Shown here one piece after another: positions 27,525-36,407 of a DNA stretch of 64,000 bases. The notes beneath the pieces are model-generated. The model searched no databases. It had not been told where the DNA came from and saw nothing but the letters and a program-made list of their open reading frames with translations. The position numbers and the translations under genes were made by a program. The stretch's first letter is position 1, and every line of letters begins with the position of its first letter. The DNA lies in assembly GCF_022059845.1 (NCBI RefSeq), contig NZ_CP091851.1:1736001-1800000 (forward strand). Reading direction: 5' to 3'. The stretch is from Terrirubrum flagellatum (GTDB taxonomy: Bacteria; Pseudomonadota; Alphaproteobacteria; Rhizobiales; Beijerinckiaceae).

Positions 27525-29062
27525 CACGCCGTCCAACGATAGAGCCACGTCTCGGTCAACGGTTGGCCGCCGCCCTCGAGCAGGAGCCTGAGTTCGCACA
27601 TGGTCTCGCTTCCGGGATCAAGTTCGAACGTCACGCGGCAACTCTTCCTTTCGGGGTAGGGCAGAACGCGCAGATTGGAAATGGCGCCGGGAGACGCCGT
27701 CGCCACCGGCGACATCTCGACGGTGGCGCGCGCATCGCCGAGCGCATCGCCGGAGAAATCGACGACGAAGCGGCGGCGACGCCCGCTCGGGCCCTTTCCC
27801 GTGCGCGTCTGGGTGACGATCGCGAGCTTGGTGCGTTCGGGCGGCCACCACCACCAGAACTGCCGGAACGCATAGGTCGCTTCGGCGCCGACGGCCATCG
27901 GCGCCTTCGGCCGCCAATAGGCGACGATGTTCTTGTTGACCTCGGCGTCGGAGGGAATTTCGACGAGCTGAACCGCGCCTTGTCCCCAGTCGCCAATGGG
28001 TTCGACCCACAAGCTCGGGCGACGCTCGAAGCGCTGATCGTCATCCTGGAACCAGATCTGCTCGCGTGACCTCTGAAGGAGGCCGAAGCCGCGCGGATTT
28101 TCGTCGCCGAAGATCGACACCTGCAATGTCTGTGGATTGGAGAGCGGTCGCCAGACATTTTCGTCGTTGCCGCGGACCATGCGCAGGCCCGAAACTTCAT
28201 AGACAGCCGGCCTGATATCGTCTTGCGAGCGGCGCTCGTTCGGTCCGAAGAGATACATGCCCGACATCACGCCGACGCCGACATTGTCGAGCGCGGCGCG
28301 CGCAAACAAAGTGAGCTGGGAATCGATGATGGTGACGTCGCCGGGTCGCACCGTCGCGACATAGACGCCGGTTGCGCTGTCGGAATCGATCAGGCCGTAG
28401 AGATTGACCGTCCGCCCGCCAATGGGGGGCCGCTCGATCCAGAGGCTACGGAAATAGGGCGTCTCCTCGCCGCCGCGGCTGTCGGCCAGCCGAAGCGCCA
28501 ACGCGCGAGCGGTGACGCCATAGCTCTGCGCGCGGGCGATGGCCCGGAAGAAGGTGCCGCCCTGGAAGATGGCGACCTCGCGGTTCTGCCCGTTCACGGC
28601 GTCGCCGAAGATGCGGATCCCGGAAAATGCGAGATCGACGCCCGCGGGCGGCGGCGGAGTGCGGCCGAAATCGAAGGTCGCGGGATCATAGATGACGCGG
28701 CGCACCTTGCCGTCCTCGATGACGTTGAGCTGGACCGGGCGGGTGAAGACGAATCCGCGATGAAGCGGCTCTATCGTCACTCCCCGATCCTCGCCCTGGA
28801 ACAGGAACGAATTGGCGTTGGCGCGGATCGCCGCATAGCGATCGCGGGCGAGCGACGCCCATCCTTCCGGAAGGTCATTCGGCGGCGGCGCATAGGGCTT
28901 CTTGGCGAGGGCGCGCGCAAAATCCATCAACGCATCGGCGCTGAACGGCGAGCCGTCGCCAAGTTCGCCTGCCGGCGCAGGGGTTTGCGCGCGACTTATC
29001 GAAGGCGCGACAGACGCGAAAGCAGCGCCGCCGGCGACGCTGAGCGCATCCCGCCGGGACAT
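27524..29062 (-). CDS. opgG: Glucans biosynthesis protein G (periplasmic)
   Basis: A periplasmic protein of about 512 residues needed with OpgH for glucan synthesis. A twin-arginine signal is seen at the start (Met-Ser-Arg-Arg-Asp-Ala-Leu, then a hydrophobic Ala/Gly/Val stretch), so Tat export is inferred. A TTG 14 codons upstream is an alternative start giving a longer n-region. The family pattern of a carbohydrate-binding-like domain is carried by Ile-Arg-Ala-Asn-Ala-Asn-Ser-Phe-Leu-Phe and Glu-Arg-Arg-Pro-Ser-Leu-Trp-Val-Glu-Pro. opgH follows with a four-base overlap. A MITE-like element lies 61 bases upstream. Confidence 0.94.
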   Translation of the reverse strand: MSRRDALSVAGGAAFASVAPSISRAQTPAPAGELGDGSPFSADALMDFARALAKKPYAPPPNDLPEGWASLARDRYAAIRANANSFLFQGEDRGVTIEPLHRGFVFTRPVQLNVIEDGKVRRVIYDPATFDFGRTPPPPAGVDLAFSGIRIFGDAVNGQNREVAIFQGGTFFRAIARAQSYGVTARALALRLADSRGGEETPYFRSLWIERPPIGGRTVNLYGLIDSDSATGVYVATVRPGDVTIIDSQLTLFARAALDNVGVGVMSGMYLFGPNERRSQDDIRPAVYEVSGLRMVRGNDENVWRPLSNPQTLQVSIFGDENPRGFGLLQRSREQIWFQDDDQRFERRPSLWVEPIGDWGQGAVQLVEIPSDAEVNKNIVAYWRPKAPMAVGAEATYAFRQFWWWWPPERTKLAIVTQTRTGKGPSGRRRRFVVDFSGDALGDARATVEMSPVATASPGAISNLRVLPYPERKSCRVTFELDPGSETMCELRLLLEGGGQPLTETWLYRWTA

Positions 29063-29123
29063 GGATCGGGCGAGGCGTCCGGGCCCCAAACTTCTCTGTA
29101 CCAAACCGGCGTCCTGTCGATCT

Positions 29124-29395
29124 AAGAGCCTGTTTGGGAATTCGGATGGGGCTGCGCTGCAGCCGATTTTCGTCGCTCCGGCAGGAGCCGACCGAAGGGC
29201 GTGCAGGCCGCACGGCCGAGATCGGCGACGAACCGGGGGGCGAAAAGCGGCGCAGTCCTCCGGATTGAGCGGCGAACGGCGGCTGATGCGTCGGAAGGCT
29301 CGCCAATGTCGCCAGACATTGGCTGCGCCTCCCTCCTGTCATCCGCTCGCTCGTCGCTCAACGCAGCCTCCATCCCAATTCCCAAACAGGCTCTT
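29124..29395. mobile_element. 272-bp MITE-like element with 19-bp perfect terminal inverted repeats
   Basis: Terminal arms AAGAGCCTGTTTGGGAATT (29124-29142) and its exact complement (29377-29395) continue inward with few mismatches to about 35 bp. An internal hairpin, GCCAATGTC with GACATTGGC (29302-29323), lies near the right end. No transposase is encoded; an 87-codon frame inside has no recognisable domain. No convincing target-site duplication is seen. It occupies most of the 492-base gap between the divergent opgG and glmU genes. The remaining 159 bases (29396-29554) hold no gene and probably the glmU promoter. Confidence 0.8.
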
Positions 29396-29554
29396 CCCGC
29401 TGCGTTCTAGCATCGTTCGTGCGGGCGAAAAGATGGCTCTTCATCAAATATAAGCCCAAGATTCGCTTGGCGTTCCCGGAGAACGCTGTATTCGGCCCCC
29501 GTTAAGGTCCATCGGGGACATTGCGGCGCGGAACGCCGCAGAACAGGACGTGAA

Positions 29555-30913
29555 ATGTCGGACGCGGGACGCGAGGCTCTGGCGATTGTGCTCGCGGCGG
29601 GCGAAGGCACAAGGATGCGGTCGCGCACGCCCAAGGTGCTCCACAGAATAGCCGGCCGCTCCATGCTAGGTCATGCGCTGGCGACGATCGCCGAAGCCGG
29701 AATCGGCCGGGTCGCCGTGGTCGTCGGCCCCGGACATGACGCTGTCGCCGCCGAGGCCAGAGCGATCTCGCCGGGGGCCGAGATTTTCGTTCAGCAGGAA
29801 AGGCTGGGCACCGGCCACGCCGTGATGGCGGCGCGCGCGGCGGTGACCGGCGACGTCGGCGAGGTTCTCATCATCTACGCCGACACGCCTTTCGTGTCGG
29901 TCGAGACGCTGCGCGGGATGCGCGCCACGGTCGCGGAGGGAGCAGCCGTTGTCGGCGTCGGCTTCGAGGCGAAGGACCCGACGGGCTACGGCCGCTTCCT
30001 CATGAAGGACAGACGGCTGACCGCGATCCGCGAGCATCGCGACGCGACCGACGCCGAGCGCAAGGTGACGCTGTGCAATGCCGGTCTCATGGCGTTTCGC
30101 GGGCGCGATCTGCCTGATCTTCTCGACAGCCTCACCGACACAAACGACCAGAAGCAGTTCTATCTCACTGACGCCGCCGAGATCGCCCATGCGAAGGGGC
30201 TCGTCGTCAACGCAATCACCTGCGGCGAGGACGAGGTGCTCGGCGTGAACGACCGCGCACAACTCGCGGCCGCCGAGGCCGTGATGCAGCAGCGGCTGCG
30301 TGAGAAGGTCATGCGCGAAGGCGCGACTCTGATTGCGCCTGATACGGTGTTTCTGTCGTTCGATACGAAGATCGGCCAGGACGTGATGATCGAGCCGCAT
30401 GTCGTTTTCGGCCCCGGCGTTGTCGTCGAGAACGATGTCGTCATCCATTCTTTCTCTCATCTCGAAGGCGCGCATGTCGGACGCGGCGCGTCGATTGGAC
30501 CGTTCGGGCGATTGCGGCCGGGCGCGAAGCTCGGCGAGAAGTCGCGCATCGGAAATTTCGTCGAAGTGAAGAACGCCGACATCGGCGCCGGCGCGAAAGC
30601 CAATCATCTCGCCTATATCGGCGACGCCAGCGTTGGCGCGGAGTCGAATATCGGCGCCGGCGCGGTCTTCTGCAATTACGATGGCGTCAACAAACATCAT
30701 ACCGAAGTCGGCGCCGGCGCGTTCATCGGCACCAATGTGACTCTCGTCGCGCCGGTGAAAGTGGGCGATGGCGCTTTTGTCGCGGCTGGATCGACCATCA
30801 CCAGGAATGTTCCCGACGATGCGCTGGCGATCGGCCGCGGCCGTCAGGAGATGCGCGAGGGTTGGGCGGCGGCGCGTCGCCAGCGCTATCCCGCCAAGAA
30901 AAAAGACCACTGA
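29555..30913 (+). CDS. glmU: Bifunctional GlmU (GlcNAc-1-phosphate uridyltransferase / GlcN-1-phosphate acetyltransferase)
   Basis: Makes UDP-GlcNAc for peptidoglycan and lipopolysaccharide. The N-terminal nucleotidyltransferase half starts Val-Leu-Ala-Ala-Gly-Glu-Gly-Thr-Arg-Met and includes Tyr-Ala-Asp-Thr-Pro. From about residue 250 a left-handed beta-helix of hexapeptide repeats carries the acetyltransferase, with Asn-Phe-Val-Glu-Val-Lys-Asn and Asn-Tyr-Asp-Gly-Val-Asn-Lys. The 452 residues are the usual length. glmS follows 79 bases later in the same direction. Confidence 0.98.
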   Translation: MSDAGREALAIVLAAGEGTRMRSRTPKVLHRIAGRSMLGHALATIAEAGIGRVAVVVGPGHDAVAAEARAISPGAEIFVQQERLGTGHAVMAARAAVTGDVGEVLIIYADTPFVSVETLRGMRATVAEGAAVVGVGFEAKDPTGYGRFLMKDRRLTAIREHRDATDAERKVTLCNAGLMAFRGRDLPDLLDSLTDTNDQKQFYLTDAAEIAHAKGLVVNAITCGEDEVLGVNDRAQLAAAEAVMQQRLREKVMREGATLIAPDTVFLSFDTKIGQDVMIEPHVVFGPGVVVENDVVIHSFSHLEGAHVGRGASIGPFGRLRPGAKLGEKSRIGNFVEVKNADIGAGAKANHLAYIGDASVGAESNIGAGAVFCNYDGVNKHHTEVGAGAFIGTNVTLVAPVKVGDGAFVAAGSTITRNVPDDALAIGRGRQEMREGWAAARRQRYPAKKKDH

Positions 30914-30992
30914 TAAAAACCGTTATCGAAAGTGATTTGAACAATCGCTGGGGCGCAGGCACATCTCGCGCCACATATGAGGGGATTCATCA

Positions 30993-32819
30993 ATGTGCGG
31001 CATCGTCGGGATTCTCGGCAAGCAGGCGGTCGCGACCGATATCGTCGACGCGCTGCGCCGGCTTGAATATCGCGGCTATGATTCCGCCGGCGTTGCGACG
31101 CTGGAGGATGGCAAGCTCTCGCGCCGGCGCGCGGAAGGAAAATTGAAGAATCTCGAAACTGTCTTGTCGCAGCGTCCGCTCAATGGCGCGATCGGCATCG
31201 GCCACACACGCTGGGCGACGCATGGGCGCCCGAACGAGGAGAACGCGCATCCGCATGCGACCGACAAGCTTGCGGTCGTCCATAACGGCATCATCGAGAA
31301 TTTCCGCGAACTGCGTGAAGAGCTGATCGAGAAAGGCCGCCGCTTCGAGTCGCAGACCGATACGGAAATCGTCGCGCATCTCGTCACCGTCGAGATGGAA
31401 GCCGGAAAGAGCCCGGTCGAGGCGGTCGGCGCGGTGCTGCCGCGTCTGCGCGGCGCGTTCGCGCTCGCCTTTCTCTTCACTGGCGAAACCGATCTGCTGA
31501 TCGGCGCGCGCCGCGGTCCGCCGCTCGCGGTCGGTCATGGCGATGGCGAGATGTATCTCGGCTCCGACGCGCTGGCGCTCGGGCCGTTCACGTCGCGCGT
31601 GACCTATCTCGACGAGGGCGACTGGGCGATTTTGACGCGCCACAGCGTCGAATTCCGCGACGAGAAGAATCGCGTCGTTCACCGGCCGACGCAGATCGTG
31701 ACGCCGAGCGCGTTTCTCGTCGACAAGGGCAATCATCGCCATTTCATGGCGAAGGAAATCCATGAGCAGCCTGAAGTGGTCGGCCATACGCTGTCGACCT
31801 ATCTCGATCCGATCAGCGGCCGCGTCGCGCTGCCGTCGACGCTGCCGTTCGATTTTCGCGATCTCGATCGCATTACGATCACCGCCTGCGGCACCGCCTA
31901 TTACGCCGGCCTGATCGCGAAATACTGGTTCGAGCAATTCGCGCGCCTGCCCGTTGATATCGATGTCGCGTCCGAGTTCCGCTATCGCGAGGCGCCGTTG
32001 CCCGCGAAGGGACTGATGATCGTCGTTTCGCAGTCGGGCGAGACCGCCGACACGCTGGCGTCGCTGCGCTACGCCAGGCAGAACGGGCAGCACATTCTCT
32101 CCGTGGTGAATGTGCAGACCTCGACGATCGCGCGCGAAAGCCATGTGGTGACGCCGACGATCGCGGGCCCCGAAATGGGCGTGGCGTCGACAAAAGCGTT
32201 CACCTGCCAGCTCGCCACGCTTGCGGCTCTCGCAATCTATGCCGGCCGGGCTCGCGGTCATCTCTCTGAGACCGAGGAAAGACGCCTCGTCGATGCGTTG
32301 ATGACGGTTCCCGGCCTGATGAATGAAGCGCTGAAGCGCGAACATGCGATCGAGACTCTGTCGCGCGAGCTCTCCAAGGCGCGCGACGTGCTCTATCTCG
32401 GCCGCGGCACGAATTTTCCGCTGGCGCTCGAGGGCGCGCTGAAGCTCAAGGAAATTTCCTATATTCATGCGGAAGGCTACGCCGCCGGCGAACTCAAGCA
32501 TGGCCCGATCGCGCTGATCGACGAGGATATGCCCGTGATCGTCATCGCGCCGCGCGACGGAATTTTTGAAAAGACAGCGTCGAACATGCAGGAGGTGGCG
32601 GCGCGCGCCGGCCGCATCATCTTCATCGGCGAAGGCGGCATGGCCGGCGAGGCGGGCGTGCATCCCATGGCTGAGATCGCGATGCCGGCGATGGATCCGT
32701 TCGTCGCGCCGATCGTCTATGCGGTTCCGATCCAGCTCATCGCTTATCATACCGCCCTTTTCATGGGCAAAGACGTGGATCAGCCACGCAATCTCGCAAA
32801 ATCCGTCACAGTCGAGTAG
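30993..32819 (+). CDS. glmS: Glutamine-fructose-6-phosphate aminotransferase (isomerizing)
   Basis: Makes glucosamine-6-phosphate from fructose-6-phosphate and glutamine, the first step toward UDP-GlcNAc. The mature N-terminus Cys-Gly-Ile-Val-Gly-Ile provides the nucleophile of the glutaminase domain. Two SIS domains follow, with Ser-Gln-Ser-Gly-Glu-Thr-Ala-Asp-Thr and Leu-Gly-Arg-Gly, and the protein ends Lys-Ser-Val-Thr-Val-Glu. The 608 residues are the standard length. No glmS riboswitch-like structure was recognised in the 79 bases upstream. Confidence 0.98.
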   Translation: MCGIVGILGKQAVATDIVDALRRLEYRGYDSAGVATLEDGKLSRRRAEGKLKNLETVLSQRPLNGAIGIGHTRWATHGRPNEENAHPHATDKLAVVHNGIIENFRELREELIEKGRRFESQTDTEIVAHLVTVEMEAGKSPVEAVGAVLPRLRGAFALAFLFTGETDLLIGARRGPPLAVGHGDGEMYLGSDALALGPFTSRVTYLDEGDWAILTRHSVEFRDEKNRVVHRPTQIVTPSAFLVDKGNHRHFMAKEIHEQPEVVGHTLSTYLDPISGRVALPSTLPFDFRDLDRITITACGTAYYAGLIAKYWFEQFARLPVDIDVASEFRYREAPLPAKGLMIVVSQSGETADTLASLRYARQNGQHILSVVNVQTSTIARESHVVTPTIAGPEMGVASTKAFTCQLATLAALAIYAGRARGHLSETEERRLVDALMTVPGLMNEALKREHAIETLSRELSKARDVLYLGRGTNFPLALEGALKLKEISYIHAEGYAAGELKHGPIALIDEDMPVIVIAPRDGIFEKTASNMQEVAARAGRIIFIGEGGMAGEAGVHPMAEIAMPAMDPFVAPIVYAVPIQLIAYHTALFMGKDVDQPRNLAKSVTVE

Positions 32820-32888
32820 TCTTTGGAGGGGGTTGCCAGCGGGGCGGCGCGCCGCTGAAACTGAGCGCGCCAAAACAAGAGCGGGCTC

Positions 32889-33632
32889 ATGGCGCCAGCG
32901 CCCCCGACCGACCTCGACATTCATCCGCCGTCCTCGGCGTCGCGGCTGCGCACCTATCTCCTGACCGGCCTGATCGTCGCCGGTCCGGTCGCGCTGACGC
33001 TTTACATCGCCTGGGCGTTGATCACCTGGGTGGATGGCTGGGTGAAGCCGCTCATTCCGCGCGCCTATTTGCCGGAGACCTATTTACCTTTCGTCATTCC
33101 GGGCTTCGGTCTGATCACGGTTCTTGTCGCCCTGGTGCTGATCGGATTCTTCACCGCCAATCTCGTCGGCCGCAGCATCATCAATTTCGGCGAGAGCATG
33201 CTGACGCGCACGCCTTTCGTCAGCGGGCTCTACAAAAGTTTGAAGCAGATTTTCCAGACCGTCTTCTCGCAGTCGGGCTCGTCGTTCCGCACGGTGGGGC
33301 TGGTGCAATTTCCCTCGCCGGGCATGTGGTCGATCGTGTTCCTGTCGGCGCCGGCGGACGGAGAGATCGGTGATCGGCTGCCGCTGGCCGGCGAATATCT
33401 CAGCGTCTTCATGCCCTGCACGCCCAACCCGACGACAGGATTTTTCTTCTATGTGCCGCGGCGCGACGTGATCGAATTGTCGATCTCGGTGGAAGATGGC
33501 GCGAAGCTGGTGATGTCGGCGGGACTGATCAAGCCGGAGGAGCGGCAGGAAGAGCTTGCGGCGCTGGCCGCGACCGCGCAGGTTGCGATGACGCGCACGA
33601 TCGAAGAGGTCAGGGCGAAGGAAGGGGCGTAG
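32889..33632 (+). CDS. DUF502 family membrane protein
   Basis: A 247-residue protein with two predicted membrane helices near residues 20-45 and 65-90, then a soluble domain. DUF502 features include Pro-Phe-Val-Ser-Gly-Leu-Tyr-Lys-Ser-Leu-Lys-Gln and Thr-Pro-Asn-Pro-Thr-Thr-Gly-Phe-Phe. The family is widespread in alphaproteobacteria and has no firm function. It follows glmS by about 70 bases and may be co-transcribed with it. Confidence 0.9.
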   Translation: MAPAPPTDLDIHPPSSASRLRTYLLTGLIVAGPVALTLYIAWALITWVDGWVKPLIPRAYLPETYLPFVIPGFGLITVLVALVLIGFFTANLVGRSIINFGESMLTRTPFVSGLYKSLKQIFQTVFSQSGSSFRTVGLVQFPSPGMWSIVFLSAPADGEIGDRLPLAGEYLSVFMPCTPNPTTGFFFYVPRRDVIELSISVEDGAKLVMSAGLIKPEERQEELAALAATAQVAMTRTIEEVRAKEGA

Positions 33633-33650
33633 AGAATATTCGCCTTGAAT

Positions 33651-33864
33651 TGTGAGGCGCGCTTGCGCGCAGATTCTCTCGCTGGGCCCCGGTCTCCATT
33701 CCGCTCGGCTGAAGCCTCACTTCATGGAACCGGGGACGGAAAGAGCTTCAACGTAAACTATTGAGTCTCTCTCCGTCCCCGGAACGGTGAAGCGAAACGA
33801 AGTGAAGCGGAACCGTGTCCGGGGCCTAGCGAAAGACTCGCGCCGCAGGCGCGCGACTCTCACA
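33651..33864. repeat. Long imperfect palindromic element between DUF502 gene and recG
   Basis: Nested inverted arms span the whole gap between two convergent genes. The inner arms (33730-33745 and 33767-33782) match at 15 of 16 positions around CCGGGGACGG. The outer arms run from TGTGAGGCGCGC at 33651 through GGCCCCGG (33685-33692), answered by CCGGGGCC (33819-33826) and the region to 33864. The transcript could fold into one long hairpin, perhaps serving as a two-way terminator. No coding potential is seen. Confidence 0.75.
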
Positions 33865-33869
33865 GATTC

Positions 33870-36002
33870 TTACCCCGCGCGCATCAACTGCACCGCTTCG
33901 TCGCGCTCGAAGAGATAAAGCAGAGTCCGCAGCGCGCTCCCGCGCGCCGACGACAGCTCCGCGTCGCGCGCAAGAATGAGCTTCGCATCATCGCGCGCCA
34001 TCTGTAGCAGATCGGAATCGACGTCGGGCCTTGCAAGGCGGAATCCGGGCATGCCGGACTGGCGATGGCCCAATAGGTCGCCTTCGCCGCGCAGGCGCAA
34101 ATCTTCTTCGGCGATCCTGAAGCCGTCGTCGGTTTCGCGCATGATGGCGAGACGCGATTTCGCGGTCTCGCCAAGCGGCCCCTTGTAGAGCAGCAGGCAG
34201 GTCGAGCGCGCCGCGCCGCGCCCGACGCGGCCGCGAAGCTGATGCAGTTGCGCGAGGCCGAAACGCTCGGCGTGTTCGATCACCATCACGCTGGCGTTGG
34301 GCACGTCGACGCCGACTTCGATCACCGTCGTCGCAACGAGAATCTTCGCCTCGCCGCGGGAGAACCGGCCCATGGCCTCGTCCTTTTCACTGGCGCGCAT
34401 CTGGCCATGCAGCAGAGCGACATCATCGCCGAAATGCTGCTTCAGCGTCTCAAAGCGCTCCTCGGCCGCGGCGACGTCGAGCTCTTCGGATTCCGCCACC
34501 AGCGGGCAGACCCAATAGACCTGCGCGCCCGAGCGGATCGCGCGTCCAACCGCTTCCACCACGTCGCCCAAACGTTCGAGATCGACGGCGCGCGTGTCGA
34601 TCGGCTGGCGCCCCGCAGGCTTCTCCTTCAGCACGGAAAGTTCGATATCGCCGAAGAAAGTCAGCACCAGCGTGCGCGGGATCGGCGTCGCGGTCATGAC
34701 GAGCACGTCGACCGCTTCGCCCTTGCGCCCGAGCAGCAGGCGCTGATGCACGCCGAAGCGATGCTGTTCATCGACGACGGCGAGGCCGAGATCGCGGAAT
34801 TCGACATCCTCCTGAAACAGCGCATGCGTGCCGACGACAATGTCGATCTCTCCCGCCGCAAGCGCGGCGCGGGTTTTCGCGCGCGCCGCAGCGCGATCGC
34901 GTCCGGTGAGCAGCGCGACTTTCAGGCCGGCCGTTTCCGCCAGCGGCGCAATGCGCTCGAAATGCTGACGCGCGAGAATTTCCGTCGGCGCCATCATGGC
35001 CGCCTGACGCCCGGCCTCGACCGCGGTCGCCATGGCGAGCAGGCCGACGATCGTCTTGCCCGAGCCGACGTCGCCCTGCAGCAGCCGCATCATGCGCTTG
35101 GGCTGCGCCAGGTCGGCGTTGATCTCCTGCAACGCCTGCTGCTGCGACGAGGTCAGCGAATAGGGCAGCGCGTCGCGAATGCGCGCTGCAATCTTTCCAT
35201 CGCCGACAAGCGCGCGGCCGCCAGCTTCTTCGCGCAGACGCGACCGCACCATGATCAGCGCGAGCTGGCTCGCGAGCAGTTCGTCATAGGCGAGACGCCG
35301 GCGCGCCGGCGCGAGAGGTTCGAGCGCCGCGAGAGAATTGGGCTGATGCAGCGCCTTCAGCGCCGCGCTGAACGCGGGAAATTTCTCGCGCGCGAGAACT
35401 GTAGGTTCGATCCATTCTTCGAGATCGGGAACGCGTTCGAGCGCCGCGCGGGCGGCGCGAGCGATGGCGCGCGACGGCAAGCCATCGGTTGCGGGATAGA
35501 CCGGCTCGATCGACGGCATCTGGGCGAAGGCGCGCTCGTCCATCATCCGGTCGGGATGGACCATCTGCAGCCGGCCTTCCCATTGCTCCAGCTTGCCCGA
35601 GATCCAGCGCCGCTGCCCGATCGGCAGCATCTTCGTGAGCTGCTCCTCGCGGGCGTGGAAGAAGACGAGCATGACATCGCCGCCTCGGTCGTCGGCGCAG
35701 AGCACGCGATAGGGCCCGCGGCCGCGGCGCGCCGGCGGCTGATGATCCTCGACAATCACGGGCACGGTGACGATCTCGCCGATCTTGGCGGAGGCGAGAT
35801 AGGGCGAGGCGTGCCGGTCAACGAGCTGATAGGGCAGGTGGAAGATCAGGTCGCGCAGCCGCGCCTCGCGGCCGGGCTCGGCCACCAGCCGGTCATACAG
35901 CTTGCCGAGCTTCGGCCCGACGCCGGGAAGGCCGGTCACCGAGGCGAACAGGGGATTGAGGACGCTGGGCCGCACTTCTCTGGGACTCTTGGCGGCTGAC
36001 AT
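33870..36002 (-). CDS. recG: ATP-dependent DNA helicase RecG
   Basis: A branch-migration helicase that remodels stalled replication forks. The 710 residues comprise an N-terminal wedge/OB region, the Walker A Gly-Asp-Val-Gly-Ser-Gly-Lys-Thr, motif II Val-Asp-Glu-Gln-His-Arg-Phe-Gly, and motif VI with Gln-Leu-Arg-Gly-Arg-Val-Gly-Arg. The C-terminal TRG region is present. It is divergent from sdhE-mfd with an 86-base gap, an arrangement common in alphaproteobacteria. Confidence 0.97.
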   Translation of the reverse strand: MSAAKSPREVRPSVLNPLFASVTGLPGVGPKLGKLYDRLVAEPGREARLRDLIFHLPYQLVDRHASPYLASAKIGEIVTVPVIVEDHQPPARRGRGPYRVLCADDRGGDVMLVFFHAREEQLTKMLPIGQRRWISGKLEQWEGRLQMVHPDRMMDERAFAQMPSIEPVYPATDGLPSRAIARAARAALERVPDLEEWIEPTVLAREKFPAFSAALKALHQPNSLAALEPLAPARRRLAYDELLASQLALIMVRSRLREEAGGRALVGDGKIAARIRDALPYSLTSSQQQALQEINADLAQPKRMMRLLQGDVGSGKTIVGLLAMATAVEAGRQAAMMAPTEILARQHFERIAPLAETAGLKVALLTGRDRAAARAKTRAALAAGEIDIVVGTHALFQEDVEFRDLGLAVVDEQHRFGVHQRLLLGRKGEAVDVLVMTATPIPRTLVLTFFGDIELSVLKEKPAGRQPIDTRAVDLERLGDVVEAVGRAIRSGAQVYWVCPLVAESEELDVAAAEERFETLKQHFGDDVALLHGQMRASEKDEAMGRFSRGEAKILVATTVIEVGVDVPNASVMVIEHAERFGLAQLHQLRGRVGRGAARSTCLLLYKGPLGETAKSRLAIMRETDDGFRIAEEDLRLRGEGDLLGHRQSGMPGFRLARPDVDSDLLQMARDDAKLILARDAELSSARGSALRTLLYLFERDEAVQLMRAG

Positions 36003-36088
36003 CGGCCGCCGCTCTCCTTATATCGCGGGGATGCAGGCAGGCGCCCCGATCAGGCTCCGGCCCCGTCGTTGATTCACAGGAAGGTCCG

Positions 36089-36397
36089 ATGTCCTCGCGT
36101 CCCACGGGGCCGACGCTCTCCAGCGAAGCGCTGGACCCGCGCCGCCGCCGCTGCCTCTACCGCGCCTGGCATCGCGGCACGCGCGAAATGGACTTGGTTA
36201 TGGGGCCGTTCGCCGACGCCCATCTCCCTGATTTGACCGACGCGGAGCTCGACGAGTTCGAGGAGCTGATCGAGACGCCAGATCGCGATCTCTTCTCCTG
36301 GCTGACCGGCGAGCTGCCGACGCCTGAAGCCTATGACCGGCCCGTGTGGCGGCGGCTGGCGCAATTCCACACCCATCTCAAGCCTTCAAACTTCTGA
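36089..36397 (+). CDS. sdhE: Succinate dehydrogenase assembly factor 2 (FAD assembly factor SdhE)
   Basis: A 102-residue member of the SdhE/Sdh5 family, which helps attach FAD covalently to the succinate dehydrogenase flavoprotein. The conserved Arg-Gly-x-x-Glu motif is seen in His-Arg-Gly-Thr-Arg-Glu-Met-Asp. The later acidic Glu-Leu-Asp-Glu-Phe-Glu-Glu-Leu and Asp-Leu-Phe-Ser-Trp-Leu are also typical. It is followed by mfd after ten bases. Confidence 0.93.
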   Translation: MSSRPTGPTLSSEALDPRRRRCLYRAWHRGTREMDLVMGPFADAHLPDLTDAELDEFEELIETPDRDLFSWLTGELPTPEAYDRPVWRRLAQFHTHLKPSNF

Positions 36398-36407
36398 TCC
36401 CCATCCG

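Noticed and set aside
30990-32924. 644-codon minus-strand frame opposite glmS
   Set aside because: Exact shadow of glmS, no recognisable domain.
34242-35999. 585-codon plus-strand frame opposite recG
   Set aside because: Shadow of recG with antisense-type composition.
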